The notes: generated by a model from the sequence alone, not told the origin. 64,000 nt of DNA from Amnibacterium kyonggiense (GCF_004364555.1 NZ_SOAM01000001.1:682001-746000); one strand, 5' to 3'. Counted from the first letter of the stretch, positions 28,331-38,486 are shown. Program-made: numbers and translations.

Positions 28331-28464
28331 GGTTCCTGTTCCTGTCTGGACCGTCGCGATGATGCGAGTCGGAACGGGGAGTCTATGAAGATCCCCTGCG
28401 GCGCGCAGGCGTTTCCGCTATGGGCTTGCCATGGATCGCGCGCCCGTTGTCGTAGCCTCTGCAG

Positions 28465-29388
28465 GTGCCCGCCCCGCTCGTCATCGCGCATCGCGGTGCC
28501 TGCGGGTACCGGCCGGAGCTGACGCGGAGCGCCTTCCGGCTCGCGCTCGAGCAGGGCGCGAAGGCGATCGAGGTCGACGTGGTCGCGAGCGCCGACGGCG
28601 AGCTCGTCGTCCGGCACGACCCGGAGCTGAGCCACACGACCGACGTCGCCGCGCACCCCGAGCTGCGGGAGCGGCTCCGGACGAAGGTCGTCCGCGGCCG
28701 TCCGCGTCGCGGCTGGTTCGCCGAGGACCTCACGCTCCCCGAGCTGCGCACCCTGCGGGGGAGGGAGCGCCTGCCGCGTCTCCGCCCGGTCAGCGCGCAG
28801 CACGACGGCGCCGAGGAGGTGCTGACGCTCGGCGACGTGATCGAGCTCGTGGCGGCGGCCGGCGACGTGCGCCTCGTCGTCGAGCTCAAGCACGCGGCCC
28901 GGTCGGCGCGGCTCGGGCTGCCCCTCGACGAGCTGCTCGCAGCGACCCTCGAGCGCGCGCCCCGCCTGCCCGGCATCGTCGTCGAGAGCTTCGAGCACGA
29001 TGCGCTCGACCTCCTCGCCGCCCGCGGCCTGCCGCACCCGCTCGTCGCCCTGATCGGGCACGAGCCGCTGATCGACCACCTCACCGTCCGGTACCCCGAG
29101 CGCTTCGCCCGGTTCGACGGCGTGAGCCTCGGGGCGAACCTCGTCACACCGCGCACCGTCGCGGGGTTCCGCGAGGTCGGGCTCGACGTGTGGACCTGGA
29201 CGCTGCGGCCTGAGAACCGCTTCCTCCCGCGCCGCTACCGCCTGCCGGGCAGCCCGTTCGGCCGCTACGCGGAGTACTGGCGGCGGCTCCAGGCGGCCGG
29301 CGTCACGGGCCTCTTCGCGGACCACCCGGACCTCGCGCACGCGGTGCTCGGCGGCCCTCCCGGTGTCGGAGTCCCGACCTACTCTTGA
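28465..29388 (+). CDS. glycerophosphodiester phosphodiesterase family protein
   Basis: The 307-residue TIM-barrel enzyme starts IAHRGACGYRPELT (catalytic His-Arg), followed by AIEVDVVASADGELVVRHDPEL with the metal-binding Glu/Asp and second His, and VVELKHA with a conserved Glu-Lys. It should release glycerol-3-phosphate from deacylated phospholipids; glpD in this window would use that product. There is no signal peptide, so it is cytosolic. GTG at 28465 follows TAGCCT (28453-28458) by six bases, implying a leaderless mRNA. Confidence 0.92.
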   Translation: MPAPLVIAHRGACGYRPELTRSAFRLALEQGAKAIEVDVVASADGELVVRHDPELSHTTDVAAHPELRERLRTKVVRGRPRRGWFAEDLTLPELRTLRGRERLPRLRPVSAQHDGAEEVLTLGDVIELVAAAGDVRLVVELKHAARSARLGLPLDELLAATLERAPRLPGIVVESFEHDALDLLAARGLPHPLVALIGHEPLIDHLTVRYPERFARFDGVSLGANLVTPRTVAGFREVGLDVWTWTLRPENRFLPRRYRLPGSPFGRYAEYWRRLQAAGVTGLFADHPDLAHAVLGGPPGVGVPTYS

Positions 29389-29395
29389 CGGCATC

Positions 29396-31717
29396 ATGCC
29401 GCAGCTCGTCCAGTCGCCGTCAGCCACACCCGGACCGGCGGAGCCCTCGTCCGCACTGCTCGACGGGCTGAACCCGAGGCAGCGCGAGGCGGTGCTGTAC
29501 CGCGGGCCCGCGCTGCTCATCGTCGCGGGGGCCGGGTCGGGCAAGACCAGCGTGCTCACGCGCCGGATCGCCTCGCTCCTCGAGACGCGGGAGGCGTGGC
29601 CCAGTCAGATCCTCGCCATCACCTTCACGAACAAGGCCGCCGGGGAGATGCGCGAGCGCGTCCGGCACATGGTCGGCCATGCCTCGGACGGCATGTGGAT
29701 CTCGACCTTCCACTCGGCGTGCGTGCGCATCCTCCGCCGGGAGGCGGAGGTGTTCGGCTACGCCTCCGGCTTCACCATCTACGACTCCGGCGACAGCCGT
29801 GCGCTGCTGAAGCGGCTCGTGAAGCAGTACGAGGCCGACGTGATGGGCCTCGGCGTCGCGAACGTCGCGGCGCGCATCTCGAAGCTGAAGAACGAGCTCG
29901 TCGATGCGGAGACCTTCTCCCGGTCCGTGAACCTCTCGGACCCGAAGGAGGCGCTCTTCCTCACCATCTTCCGCGAGTACTCGCGGGCGCTGCAGGCGGC
30001 GAACGCCTTCGACTTCGACGACCTGATCGCGCAGACGGTCTACCTGTTCCGCGCCTTCCCGCACGTGGCCGAGCCGTACCGCCGCCGGTTCCGGCACATC
30101 CTCGTCGACGAGTACCAGGACACGAACCACGCGCAGTACGCGCTGATCCGCGAGCTCACGAAGCCGGCGGAGGGGATCCCCGCCGCGTCGCTGACCGTCG
30201 TCGGCGACTCCGACCAGTCGATCTACGCGTTCCGCGGCGCGGACATCCGCAACATCATCGAGTTCGAGCAGGACTACCCCGAGGCGACGGTGGTGCTGCT
30301 CGAGCAGAACTACCGGTCGACGCAGACGATCCTCGACGCCGCGAATGCGGTCATCGCGAACAACTTCGACCGCAAGCCGAAGAACCTCTTCACCGCGGGC
30401 GGCGCGGGAGCGAAGATCGTCGGCTTCACGGGCTACTCGGGTCACGACGAGGCGCAGTTCGTCGCCGACGAGATCGAGCAGCTGCACCGGGGCGGCATGG
30501 AGTACCGCGACATCGCGGTCTTCTACCGGACCAACGCGCAGACGCGCGCGCTGGAGGAGATCCTGATCCGGTCGGCCGTGCCGTACCGGATCCTCGGCGG
30601 CACGAAGTTCTACGAGCGCGCCGAGATCAAGGACGCGATGGCGTACCTCATCGCCGTCGCGAACCCCGCCGACGCCCTCGCGATGCGGCGCATCCTCAAC
30701 ACCCCGAAGCGCGGGATCGGCCAGGTGACCGAGACGCAGCTGGCGAACCTCGCCGAGCGGAACGGGATCACGTTCCGCGAGGCGCTCCGGCACGCCGCGG
30801 ACCTCGGGGTCGGGCCGAAGGTCGCGAAGGCGATCACCGGCCTCTCCGACCTGCTCGACGAGGCGACGGCCATGACCGCGCCGCCGGCGGAGGACGCGGC
30901 CCCGATCCCGGTGTTCGACGTGCTGTCGCTGCTGATGCAGAAGAGCGGGTACGTCGACGCGCTGCGCGCCAGCCGCGACCCGCAGGACGAGGCGCGGCTC
31001 GAGAACATCGAGGAGCTCCTCGCCGTCACGAAGGAGTTCCAGCGGAACAACCCGGACGGCCTGCTCATCGACTTCCTGACGGAGACGGCGCTCGTCGCCG
31101 CCGCGGACGAGCTCGACGACTCGTCCGGGACCGTGTCGCTGATGACCCTGCACACCGCGAAGGGCCTCGAGTTCAAGGCGGTGTTCCTCACGGGGATCGA
31201 GGAGGACCTCCTCCCGCACCGGATGAGCGCGAACGAGCCGGGCGGCCCGTCGGAGGAGCGGCGCCTCTTCTACGTCGGCATCACGCGCGCGAAGGAGCGG
31301 CTGTACCTGTCGCTCGCCATGACGCGGAACAGCTACGGGGAGACGAGCGTGTCCGCGCCGAGCCGCTTCCTCGCGGAGATCCCCGCCGAGCTGATCGACT
31401 GGCGGCAGTCACCGGGGATGACCGGTCCGGGCGCCGGCTCCCGGGCCGCCGGCAGCCTCTCGTGGAGCGGTGGTGTCGGCTCCGGGCCGGCCGCGCAGAA
31501 GCCGAAGACCGAGTGGACGAACCGCGTCACCGGGAAGGTGCGCGACAACGGCGACCTCGAGCTGGCGATCGGCGACCGGGTCCGGCACGACGACTTCGGC
31601 GAGGGCCGGGTGCAGGCGATCACGGGCACCGCGGCGAAGCGCATCGCCGAGGTGCAGTTCGACACCGCCGGTCGGAAGCGGCTGCTGGTCAAGGTCGCGC
31701 CGATCGTGAAGCTGTGA
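29396..31717 (+). CDS. pcrA: PcrA/UvrD superfamily 1A DNA helicase
   Basis: The 773-residue helicase unwinds DNA 3'-to-5' in excision repair and clears RecA and stalled RNA polymerase. Motifs in order: LNPRQREAVLYRGPALL, Walker A AGAGSGKT, TFTNKAAGEM, DEYQDTN (motif II), GDSDQSIYAFRGA (III), EQNYRST (IV), LMTLHTAKGLEF (V) and GITRAKERLYL (VI). A Gly/Ser linker then leads to a C-terminal Tudor-like segment (GDRVRHDDFGEGRV) as in PcrA that binds RNA polymerase. ATG at 29396 lies 10 bases after TACTCT. Confidence 0.96.
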   Translation: MPQLVQSPSATPGPAEPSSALLDGLNPRQREAVLYRGPALLIVAGAGSGKTSVLTRRIASLLETREAWPSQILAITFTNKAAGEMRERVRHMVGHASDGMWISTFHSACVRILRREAEVFGYASGFTIYDSGDSRALLKRLVKQYEADVMGLGVANVAARISKLKNELVDAETFSRSVNLSDPKEALFLTIFREYSRALQAANAFDFDDLIAQTVYLFRAFPHVAEPYRRRFRHILVDEYQDTNHAQYALIRELTKPAEGIPAASLTVVGDSDQSIYAFRGADIRNIIEFEQDYPEATVVLLEQNYRSTQTILDAANAVIANNFDRKPKNLFTAGGAGAKIVGFTGYSGHDEAQFVADEIEQLHRGGMEYRDIAVFYRTNAQTRALEEILIRSAVPYRILGGTKFYERAEIKDAMAYLIAVANPADALAMRRILNTPKRGIGQVTETQLANLAERNGITFREALRHAADLGVGPKVAKAITGLSDLLDEATAMTAPPAEDAAPIPVFDVLSLLMQKSGYVDALRASRDPQDEARLENIEELLAVTKEFQRNNPDGLLIDFLTETALVAAADELDDSSGTVSLMTLHTAKGLEFKAVFLTGIEEDLLPHRMSANEPGGPSEERRLFYVGITRAKERLYLSLAMTRNSYGETSVSAPSRFLAEIPAELIDWRQSPGMTGPGAGSRAAGSLSWSGGVGSGPAAQKPKTEWTNRVTGKVRDNGDLELAIGDRVRHDDFGEGRVQAITGTAAKRIAEVQFDTAGRKRLLVKVAPIVKL

Positions 31718-32160
31718 CGCTGCACGTCCGGCCGTTCGCGGACGGCGACGAGGACGCGGTCGTCTCCCTCTGGGAGGCGGCCGGGCTGACGCGGCCCTGG
31801 AACGACCCGCACCGCGACATCGAGCGGAAGAAGCGGGTGCAGCGCGAGCTGTTCCTCGTCGCGACGGACTCGACGCCCGCGGCCGGCGGAGACGACGCGG
31901 TCGTCGCGACCGCCATGGCCGGCTACGACGGGCACCGCGGGTGGGTCTACTACCTCGCCGTCGCCCCGGACCGGCAGGGCGAGGGCCTCGGCCGGCTGCT
32001 CATGGCCGCGGCGGAGGAGCGGCTCGTGGCCCTCGGCTGCCCGAAGGTGAACGTGCAGATCCGGTCGGGCAACGACCGGGTGACCGCGTTCTACGACCGC
32101 CTCGGCTACGCGCCGGACGGGGCGACCGGGCTCGGCAAGCGCCTGATCCCGGACGACTGA
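31714..32160 (+). CDS. YpeA-type GNAT acetyltransferase
   Basis: The 148-residue protein has the GNAT core AVAPDRQGEGLGRLLMAAAEE (acetyl-CoA loop QGEGLG) and the family-specific blocks LWEAAGLTRPWNDPHRDI, AGYDGHRGWVYYLAV and GCPKVNVQIRSGN, which match the YpeA group. Its substrate is unknown. GTG at 31714 overlaps the pcrA stop (GTGA), so translation is coupled to the helicase; this probably reflects operon compaction rather than joint function. It converges on the MarR gene with seven bases between stops. Confidence 0.9.
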   Translation: MTLHVRPFADGDEDAVVSLWEAAGLTRPWNDPHRDIERKKRVQRELFLVATDSTPAAGGDDAVVATAMAGYDGHRGWVYYLAVAPDRQGEGLGRLLMAAAEERLVALGCPKVNVQIRSGNDRVTAFYDRLGYAPDGATGLGKRLIPDD

Positions 32161-32167
32161 GCCGGGC

Positions 32168-32665
32168 TCAGGAGATCCGGGCCCGCAGGATGCGCGCGGG
32201 CGACGGCTGCGCGGCCGGCGCGGGCTGCGCCGCCGCTGGGGCCGCGGTCTCCGCGGCGGTGCGCTCGAGCGCCTCCCGCTCGGCGTCGGAGAGGTGCTCC
32301 AGCAGCAGGGACCGGACCGCGGCGACGTGCGCGTTGTCCGCGAGCTCGAACTTCTGCCGACCCATGCGCGTGACCGCGACCGCGTGGACCCGGCCGGACT
32401 TCTGCCGGTCGATCAGCTCCCGGTGCTGCATGCGGGTCAGCTGGTGCGAGAGGCGGCTCTTGTCCCAGCCGAGCAGGGCCGCGAGCTCGTTCTGCCGCAA
32501 CTGCCGCTCGGGCGCCTCCACGAGGCACCGGAGCACGTCGAACTCGGCGGCCGAGAGATCGGCGGCGGAGCGGATCTGGTGCTCGACGACACCGGTCGCG
32601 AGGTCGGACAGACGCTGGATGAGGCGCCACGTCGACGCCTCGCCGCTCGTCAGCTCCCCGGCCAT
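32168..32665 (-). CDS. MarR-family transcriptional regulator
   Basis: The 165-residue protein is a winged-helix MarR regulator: LSAAEFDVLRCLVEAPERQLRQ, NELAALLGWDKSRLSHQLTRMQHRELI as recognition helix, and the wing KSGRVHAVAVTRMGR. The last 25 residues are an Ala/Pro/Gln-rich tail. Target genes are not obvious; it diverges from sucCD. ATG at 32665 is leaderless: TACGGT (complement of 32672-32677) ends six bases upstream with a TTGCCA -35 17 bases further, overlapped by a symmetrical site, which suggests autorepression. Confidence 0.9.
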   Translation of the reverse strand: MAGELTSGEASTWRLIQRLSDLATGVVEHQIRSAADLSAAEFDVLRCLVEAPERQLRQNELAALLGWDKSRLSHQLTRMQHRELIDRQKSGRVHAVAVTRMGRQKFELADNAHVAAVRSLLLEHLSDAEREALERTAAETAAPAAAQPAPAAQPSPARILRARIS

Positions 32666-32671
32666 GCTCGC

Positions 32672-32701
32672 ACCGTATCCCGTCAGGGTTGACGTGGCAA
32701 C
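32672..32701 (-). promoter_or_regulatory. leaderless MarR-gene promoter with candidate operator
   Basis: On the minus strand, TTGCCA (complement of 32695-32700), 17 bases, TACGGT (32672-32677), six bases, ATG. GTTG-6-CAAC (32688-32701) overlaps the -35 and resembles a MarR site. Confidence 0.6.
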
Positions 32702-32745
32702 GCGGGCGCTCCCAGGGGCCCGGCGAGCGCTCGGTGGACGGCCGG

Positions 32746-32751
32746 TAGGGT
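32746..32751 (+). promoter_or_regulatory. probable sucCD -10 element
   Basis: TAGGGT would start transcription about 30 bases before the sucC ATG; AAGGAG lies at about 32769-32775, 13 bases before it, a rather long spacing. Confidence 0.5.
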
Positions 32752-32788
32752 TGCCCGGTTCCGCCAGTGAAGGAGACGTGGGCTTCGG

Positions 32789-33955
32789 ATGGATCTCTTC
32801 GAGTACCAGGCGCGTGACCTGTTCGAGCAGCACGGGGTGCCGGTTCTCGCCGGCATCGTCGCGGACACGCCGGAGCAGGCGCGGGCCGCCGCCGAGCGGC
32901 TCGGCGGCGTGACCGTCGTCAAGGCGCAGGTGAAGGTCGGTGGTCGCGGCAAGGCCGGCGGCGTGAAGGTGGCGAAGACGCCCGACGACGCCGAGGCCGC
33001 GGCGAAGGCCATCCTCGGGATGGACATCAAGGGCCACACGGTGCATCGCGTGATGGTCGCCGCCGGCGCGGACATCAAGGAGGAGTACTACTTCTCCGTC
33101 CTGCTCGACCGTGCGAACCGCTCCTACCTGTCGCTCGCGAGCTTCGAGGGCGGCATGGAGATCGAGGAGCTCGCGGTGACGCGGCCCGAGGCGCTCGCCC
33201 GTGTCGAGGTCGACCCGAGCGAGGGCGTCACCCTCGAGAAGGCCGTCGCGATCGCGCGGGCCGCGAACTTCCCCGCCGAGCTCGTCGAGAAGGTCGCCCC
33301 GGTCTTCGTCAAGCTGTACGAGGTCTACACGGCGGAGGACGCGACGCTCGTCGAGGTGAACCCGCTCGTCCTGACGGGCGGCGGCGACATCGTCGCACTC
33401 GACGGCAAGGTCTCCCTCGACGAGAACGCCGACTTCCGCCACCCGGAGCACGCGGCGCTCGAGGACAAGGCATCGGCCGACCCGCTCGAGGCGAAGGCGA
33501 AGGCCGCGGACCTCAACTACGTGAAGCTCGACGGCGAGGTGGGCGTCATCGGCAACGGTGCCGGGCTCGTCATGTCGACGCTCGACGTCGTCGCCTACGC
33601 GGGGGAGCGGCACGGCGGCGTCAAGCCGGCGAACTTCCTCGACATCGGCGGCGGCGCCTCGGCCGCCGTGATGGCGGCGGGACTCGACGTGATCCTCGGC
33701 GACCCGCAGGTGAAGAGCGTCTTCGTCAACGTCTTCGGCGGCATCACCGCGTGCGACGCGGTCGCGAACGGCATCGTGCAGGCGCTCGGCATGCTCGGGG
33801 ACGCCGCGACGAAGCCGCTCGTCGTCCGACTCGACGGCAACCGGGTGGAGGAGGGACGGCGGATCCTCACGGAGGCCGCGCACCCGCTCGTCACCCTGGC
33901 GCTCACCATGGACGACGGCGCCGACAAGGCCGCCGAGCTGGCCGCTGCGAACTGA
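32789..33955 (+). CDS. sucC: succinyl-CoA ligase, beta subunit
   Basis: With SucD this subunit makes succinate and ATP (or GTP) from succinyl-CoA in the TCA cycle. The 388-residue protein has an ATP-grasp domain at about 1-235 ([15 protein letters not shown]; nucleotide loop [12 protein letters not shown]; metal ligands in [10 protein letters not shown]) and a C-terminal CoA-ligase-like domain with [19 protein letters not shown]. Its length is standard. sucD follows after 12 bases with its own AGAGGA, so the two subunits are made from one transcript. Confidence 0.97.
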   Translation: MDLFEYQARDLFEQHGVPVLAGIVADTPEQARAAAERLGGVTVVKAQVKVGGRGKAGGVKVAKTPDDAEAAAKAILGMDIKGHTVHRVMVAAGADIKEEYYFSVLLDRANRSYLSLASFEGGMEIEELAVTRPEALARVEVDPSEGVTLEKAVAIARAANFPAELVEKVAPVFVKLYEVYTAEDATLVEVNPLVLTGGGDIVALDGKVSLDENADFRHPEHAALEDKASADPLEAKAKAADLNYVKLDGEVGVIGNGAGLVMSTLDVVAYAGERHGGVKPANFLDIGGGASAAVMAAGLDVILGDPQVKSVFVNVFGGITACDAVANGIVQALGMLGDAATKPLVVRLDGNRVEEGRRILTEAAHPLVTLALTMDDGADKAAELAAAN

Positions 33956-33967
33956 GAGGACGAGCAC

Positions 33968-34852
33968 ATGTCGATCTTCCTGAACAAGGACTCCAAGGTC
34001 ATCGTCCAGGGCATCACCGGCGGTGAGGGCACGAAGCACACCGCGCTGATGCTGAAGGCCGGGACGCAGGTCGTCGGCGGCGTGAACGCGCGCAAGGCCG
34101 GCACCACCGTGCAGCACGGCGAGACGACCCTGCCCGTGTTCGGCACGGTGAAGGAGGCGATGGCCGAGACCGGCGCGGACGTCTCCATCGCGTTCGTGCC
34201 GCCCGCCTTCGCGAAGGACGCGATGATCGAGGCGATCGACGCGGCGATCCCGCTGCTCGTCGTGATCACCGAGGGCATCCCCGTGCAGGACGCGGCGGAG
34301 GCATGGGCGCACGCCAAGGCGACCGGCGGGAAGACGCGGATCATCGGCCCGAACTGCCCGGGCATCATCACACCGGGCGAGTCCCTCGTGGGCATCACGC
34401 CCGCGAACATCACCGGCAAGGGCCCGGTCGGCCTCGTCTCGAAGTCCGGCACGCTGACCTACCAGATGATGTACGAGCTGCGGGACCTCGGCTTCTCCAC
34501 GGCGATCGGCATCGGCGGCGACCCGGTCATCGGCACGACGCACATCGACGCGCTCGCCGCGTTCGAGGCGGACCCCGAGACGAAGGCGATCGTGATGATC
34601 GGCGAGATCGGCGGCGACGCGGAGGAGCGCGCGGCCGACTTCATCAAGGCGAACGTGACGAAGCCGGTCGTCGGTTACGTCGCGGGCTTCACGGCGCCCG
34701 AGGGCAAGACGATGGGGCACGCCGGTGCGATCGTGTCCGGCTCCGCCGGCACCGCGCAGGCGAAGAAGGAGGCCCTCGAGGCCGCCGGCGTCAAGGTCGG
34801 CAAGACGCCGTCCGAGACCGCCGCCCTCCTCCGCGAGGTGCTGCCCGCCTAG
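33968..34852 (+). CDS. sucD: succinyl-CoA ligase, alpha subunit
   Basis: The 294-residue alpha subunit binds CoA through its N-terminal Rossmann domain ([29 protein letters not shown]) and carries the phosphohistidine in [14 protein letters not shown] near residue 250. [17 protein letters not shown] is also diagnostic. No key residue is missing. It ends the operon; a 16-bp palindrome starts 11 bases after the stop. Confidence 0.97.
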   Translation: MSIFLNKDSKVIVQGITGGEGTKHTALMLKAGTQVVGGVNARKAGTTVQHGETTLPVFGTVKEAMAETGADVSIAFVPPAFAKDAMIEAIDAAIPLLVVITEGIPVQDAAEAWAHAKATGGKTRIIGPNCPGIITPGESLVGITPANITGKGPVGLVSKSGTLTYQMMYELRDLGFSTAIGIGGDPVIGTTHIDALAAFEADPETKAIVMIGEIGGDAEERAADFIKANVTKPVVGYVAGFTAPEGKTMGHAGAIVSGSAGTAQAKKEALEAAGVKVGKTPSETAALLREVLPA

Positions 34853-34862
34853 TCCTTCCTTC

Positions 34863-34911
34863 CACGGGTCCGGGGATCCGCGCGCTCGTCGCGCAGATCC
34901 CCGGACCCGTG
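34863..34911. terminator. sucCD terminator, long palindrome
   Basis: A perfect 16-bp stem (34863-34878 with 34896-34911) encloses a 17-base loop with its own CGCG pairing. No T run follows. The left arm resembles those at 42489 and 52038 (ending GGGGATC). Confidence 0.75.
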
Positions 34912-34969
34912 AACGGGACACCCCGCGGCGGTGCTCCGCCCGGGCGGGGAGCGTCCGTAGCCTGCCGGG

Positions 34970-36148
34970 ATCGACTCCTCGACCCTCCTCCCCGACGCAC
35001 CCGACGTCGTCCCGGCACCCCCGACGCGGCAGCGGCCGCGCCGGCTCGGCGCCGTCCTCGTCGGTGCTGTCGACGGTGCGCTCGGCGTCGCGCTGCCGTT
35101 CGCGGTGCTCGTCTCGCTCGCCGTGCTCGCCTGGGCGAGCCTCGGGCGACCGGACGCCTGGACGCCCTCCGTCTCCGCGGCGGCGGACGCCTGGCTCATC
35201 GGGCACGGGGTCGACGTGCGGTTCGCCGTGCCGGACCACCCCTTCACGGTGACGATCGCCGCGCTGGGGCCCGTGCTCGTCACTGCGGCATGCGCGGTCC
35301 GAGCGGGCCGCCGGGCGGTGGCGACCGCGTCCCCGCTCGCCGCGTGGATCGCGCAACTCGTGGCCACGGCGCTCGTGTCCGGCGTGCTCGTCGCCGTCGG
35401 CACCTCCTCGGTCGCCGCGCCCGTCGGCTGGCAGGGCGTCCTCCTGCCCGTGCTCGTCGTGCTCGGCGCGTCGGCGGCCGGCATGCGGAGCGCACGACCG
35501 GGAGCGCGTCCGCTTCCCGCCGGCGTCCGCGCCGGGCTGGGCGCGGTCGTGCTGCTCGTCGCCGTCTCCGCGGTCGCGGTCGCGGTGCTGCTCCTCGCGC
35601 GATTCGCCGACGTCGTCGCGCTCGACGAGTCGCTCGACACCGGGCCGCTCGGCGGCCTCGTGCTCACCGCGCTGCAGATCCTGGCGCTGCCGACGGTCGT
35701 CGTGTGGGCGGCCTCCTGGTTCCTCGGGGCCGGCTTCTCGCTCGGCACCGGCTCCGTGATCGGGCCGTTCGCCGGGCAGGCCGGACCGCTGCCCGCGCTG
35801 CCGATCCTCGGCGCCGTGCCGGCCGACCCGCCCGTCTGGGCCGCCGGGCTGCTCGTCGTGCCGGTCCTGGCGGGGTTCGCGGCAGCGGTCCTCGTCCGTC
35901 GCGGCGGGGCGACGACCGGCGCCGTCTCGCTCGGGCTCCTGGCCGGGGCCGTCTCGGGCGCCGTGCTCGGCGTCCTCGCCGCCGCGTCCGCGGGTTCGGC
36001 CGGCCCGGGACGCCTCGCCGCCGTCGGACCGGACGCCCTCCTCGTCGCGATCCTCGCCGCGGTGCTGACCGGGGTGCCCGTGGTCGTCGGGGCCGCGGTC
36101 GTCCGGCCGCGGATCTCGCCGTCGGAGCCGGGCGACGCGTCCCAGTAG
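34970..36148 (+). CDS. DUF6350 multi-span membrane protein (PerM-like), unusual start
   Basis: A polytopic protein with about ten hydrophobic helices and a [13 protein letters not shown]-type segment near its middle ([13 protein letters not shown]), as in DUF6350 proteins, which are compared with the mycobacterial division protein PerM. The first canonical start, GTG 35105, would cut off most of helix 1. The open frame begins after TAG at 34958-34960. That TAG is part of TAGCCT (34958-34963), and six bases later comes ATC (34970). This is the leaderless layout seen at many genes here, giving 392 residues with an intact first helix. So either ATC is the start codon or a base is misread. It sits between sucD and purN, the usual place. 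Confidence 0.75.
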   Translation: MDSSTLLPDAPDVVPAPPTRQRPRRLGAVLVGAVDGALGVALPFAVLVSLAVLAWASLGRPDAWTPSVSAAADAWLIGHGVDVRFAVPDHPFTVTIAALGPVLVTAACAVRAGRRAVATASPLAAWIAQLVATALVSGVLVAVGTSSVAAPVGWQGVLLPVLVVLGASAAGMRSARPGARPLPAGVRAGLGAVVLLVAVSAVAVAVLLLARFADVVALDESLDTGPLGGLVLTALQILALPTVVVWAASWFLGAGFSLGTGSVIGPFAGQAGPLPALPILGAVPADPPVWAAGLLVVPVLAGFAAAVLVRRGGATTGAVSLGLLAGAVSGAVLGVLAAASAGSAGPGRLAAVGPDALLVAILAAVLTGVPVVVGAAVVRPRISPSEPGDASQ

Positions 36149-36157
36149 GCTCGCGGG

Positions 36158-36745
36158 GTGCTGCGGCTCGTCGTGCTGATCTCCGGCGGCGGCAGCAACC
36201 TCCGCGCACTGCTCGAGCGGTGCGAGGACCCGGCCTTCCCGGCCCACGTCGTCGCCGTCGGCGCCGACCGGGACGCGGAGGGCCTCGTGCACGCCGACGA
36301 GTTCGGCGTGCCGTCCTTCCTCGTGCCCTTCGGGCACTACGCGACGCGGGAGGTGTGGGGCGCGGCGCTGCTGGAGACGATCCGCACGTGGGCGCCGGAC
36401 CTCGTGATCCTGTCCGGCTTCATGCGGCTCCTGCCCGCCGCGGTCGTCGACGCGCTCGCGCCGGCGCTCCTGAACACCCATCCCGCGCACCTGCCCGAGT
36501 TCCCGGGCGCCCACGGGGTCCGCGACGCCCTCGCCGCCGGTGCGACGGAGACGGGCGCAAGCGTGATCGTCGTCGACCACGGGACGGACAGCGGCCCGAT
36601 CCTCGCGCAGGAGCGCGTCCCGGTGCTGCCCGGCGACACGGAGGCCGCCCTGCACGATCGCATCAAACCCGTCGAACGGCGCCTGCTCGCCGACGTGATC
36701 CTGGACATCGCGGAAGGACGGATCGACCTGGAGGAGCTCGCGTGA
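36158..36745 (+). CDS. purN: GAR transformylase PurN
   Basis: PurN moves the formyl group of 10-formyl-THF to glycinamide ribonucleotide. The 195-residue protein has the GAR-binding loop [13 protein letters not shown], the catalytic [12 protein letters not shown] (Asn-His) near residue 106 and the Asp in [16 protein letters not shown] at 36158 is leaderless: TAGGCT (36146-36151) ends six bases upstream, within the end of the preceding gene. The stop overlaps the purH start (GTGA). Confidence 0.97.
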   Translation: MLRLVVLISGGGSNLRALLERCEDPAFPAHVVAVGADRDAEGLVHADEFGVPSFLVPFGHYATREVWGAALLETIRTWAPDLVILSGFMRLLPAAVVDALAPALLNTHPAHLPEFPGAHGVRDALAAGATETGASVIVVDHGTDSGPILAQERVPVLPGDTEAALHDRIKPVERRLLADVILDIAEGRIDLEELA

Positions 36746-38319
36746 CCATCGCTCGAATCGTCGAGGCGGGCTCGCCCGACGTGATCCCCGTCCGCCGCGC
36801 ACTGCTGTCCGTCAGCGACAAGCACGGTCTCGTCGAGCTCGGCGCGGCGCTCGTCGCCGCGGGCGTCGAGCTCGTCTCGACCGGCTCCACGGCGTCGACG
36901 CTCCGCGGCGCGGGGCTCGCCGTGACCGACGTCGCCGCCGTGACCGGATTCCCGGAGTCGCTCGACGGCCGCGTGAAGACTCTCCACCCCGCCGTGCACG
37001 GCGGTCTGCTCGCCGACCTGCGGCGCGAGCAGCACGCCGCCGAGCTCACCGACCTCGGCATCGAGCCGTTCGAGCTCGTCGTCTCGAGCCTCTACCCGTT
37101 CGAGCGGACGGTCGCGTCCGGCGCGGACGACGAGGCGATCGTCGAGCAGATCGACATCGGCGGCCCCGCGATGGTGCGCGCCGCGGCCAAGAACTTCGCG
37201 AACGTGGCCGTCGTCACCGGCGTCGACGCGTACCCGGTCGTGCTCGAGGCGATCGCCCACGGCGGCATCGGCCTCGACCTCCGCCGCCGGCTGGCCGCGC
37301 ACGCGTTCGAGCGGATCGCCGCCTACGACCGCGCCATCGCCGACTGGTTCGCGGGCGGCGCGGACGCGTCCGTCGTCACCGGCTCGTACCGGTTCGTCGA
37401 GACGCCCCTCCGGTACGGCGAGAACGCCCACCAGTCGGCGGCGCTCTGGCGCGAGCCGGGCGGGCACGGCCTCGCGCAGGCGGTGCAGCTGAACGGCAAG
37501 GAGCTCAGCTACAACAACATGGTCGACGCGGACGCCGCGGTCCGCGCGGCGCTCGACTTCGACGAGCCGGCCGTCGCCGTCATGAAGCACGCGAACCCGT
37601 GCGGGATCGCCGTCGCCCCCGCGCACGCCGTCGACCCGATCGCGGCCGCGCACCGCCTCGCGAACGACTGCGACCCCGTCTCCGCCTTCGGCGGCGTGAT
37701 CGCCGCGAACCGCACCGTCACCCTCGGGATGGCGGAGGCCGTCGCCGGCATCTTCACCGAGGTCATCGTCGCCCCCGCCTTCGAGTCCGAGGCCGTCACC
37801 GTGCTGAAGCAGCGGAAGAGCCTCCGCATCCTCGAGCTGCCGGAGGGCTTCGAGCGGCCCTCCCGCGAGTTCAAGCAGGTGTCCGGCGGCGTCCTGGTGC
37901 AGGACCCCGACCGCTACACCGTCGTCGACCCCGCGACCTGGACCCTCGCCGCCGGCGCCCCCGCCGACGACGAGACCCTCGCCGACCTCGCCTTCGCCTG
38001 GCGCGCCGTCCGGTCCGTGAAGTCCAACGCGATCCTGCTCGCCTCCGGCGGCGCCTCCGTCGGCATCGGCATGGGCCAGGTCAACCGCGTCGACTCCTGC
38101 CAGCTTGCCGTCACGCGCGCGGGGGAGCGCGCCGCCGGCTCCGTCGCCGCGTCCGACGCGTTCTTCCCCTTCGCCGACGGCGTCGAGGTGCTGCTCCGCG
38201 CCGGCGTGAAGGCCGTCGTGCAGCCGGGTGGCTCCGTCCGCGACCCGGAGGTCGTCGCCGCGGTGGAGGCCGCCGGCGTGACCATGTACTTCACGGGCGA
38301 GCGCCACTTCTTCCACTGA
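36742..38319 (+). CDS. purH: bifunctional AICAR transformylase/IMP cyclohydrolase
   Basis: PurH performs the last two steps to IMP. The 525-residue protein has the N-terminal MGS-like cyclohydrolase domain ([41 protein letters not shown]) and the C-terminal transformylase with [10 protein letters not shown] (catalytic Lys-His), NVAVVTGVD-type sites and the ending [13 protein letters not shown] at 36742 overlaps the purN stop. AICAR, its substrate, gives rise to ZTP, the ligand of the two riboswitches at glyA and folD in this window. A 12-bp hairpin follows at 38327. Confidence 0.97.
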   Translation: MTIARIVEAGSPDVIPVRRALLSVSDKHGLVELGAALVAAGVELVSTGSTASTLRGAGLAVTDVAAVTGFPESLDGRVKTLHPAVHGGLLADLRREQHAAELTDLGIEPFELVVSSLYPFERTVASGADDEAIVEQIDIGGPAMVRAAAKNFANVAVVTGVDAYPVVLEAIAHGGIGLDLRRRLAAHAFERIAAYDRAIADWFAGGADASVVTGSYRFVETPLRYGENAHQSAALWREPGGHGLAQAVQLNGKELSYNNMVDADAAVRAALDFDEPAVAVMKHANPCGIAVAPAHAVDPIAAAHRLANDCDPVSAFGGVIAANRTVTLGMAEAVAGIFTEVIVAPAFESEAVTVLKQRKSLRILELPEGFERPSREFKQVSGGVLVQDPDRYTVVDPATWTLAAGAPADDETLADLAFAWRAVRSVKSNAILLASGGASVGIGMGQVNRVDSCQLAVTRAGERAAGSVAASDAFFPFADGVEVLLRAGVKAVVQPGGSVRDPEVVAAVEAAGVTMYFTGERHFFH

Positions 38320-38326
38320 GCTCATG

Positions 38327-38354
38327 GTCTTCGATCCGCAGGCGGATCGAAGAC
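38327..38354 (+). terminator. purNH terminator
   Basis: A perfect 12-bp stem (38327-38338 with 38343-38354) with a four-base loop begins seven bases after the purH stop. Confidence 0.8.
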
Positions 38355-38447
38355 TGTGCCGTACCGGCGCGCTGGACGCGCGCTCGGATGACGGCGCGCG
38401 GGACGCTGTTGACGCGGTGATCGAGCCGGGCGTGCTGCGCGGACACG

Positions 38448-38486
38448 GTGGTTGAGCCGGGCGCTCAGCGCCCGTGTCGAGACCAC
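38448..38486. repeat. extragenic palindromic repeat (GTGGTTGAG...CTCGAGACCAC type)
   Basis: GTGGTTGAG, a CGGGCGC/GCGCCCG hairpin, then TCGAGACCAC. A partial direct copy (GGTGATCGAGCCGGGCG) lies just upstream at about 38416-38432. The outer frame matches 26091-26156. Confidence 0.65.
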
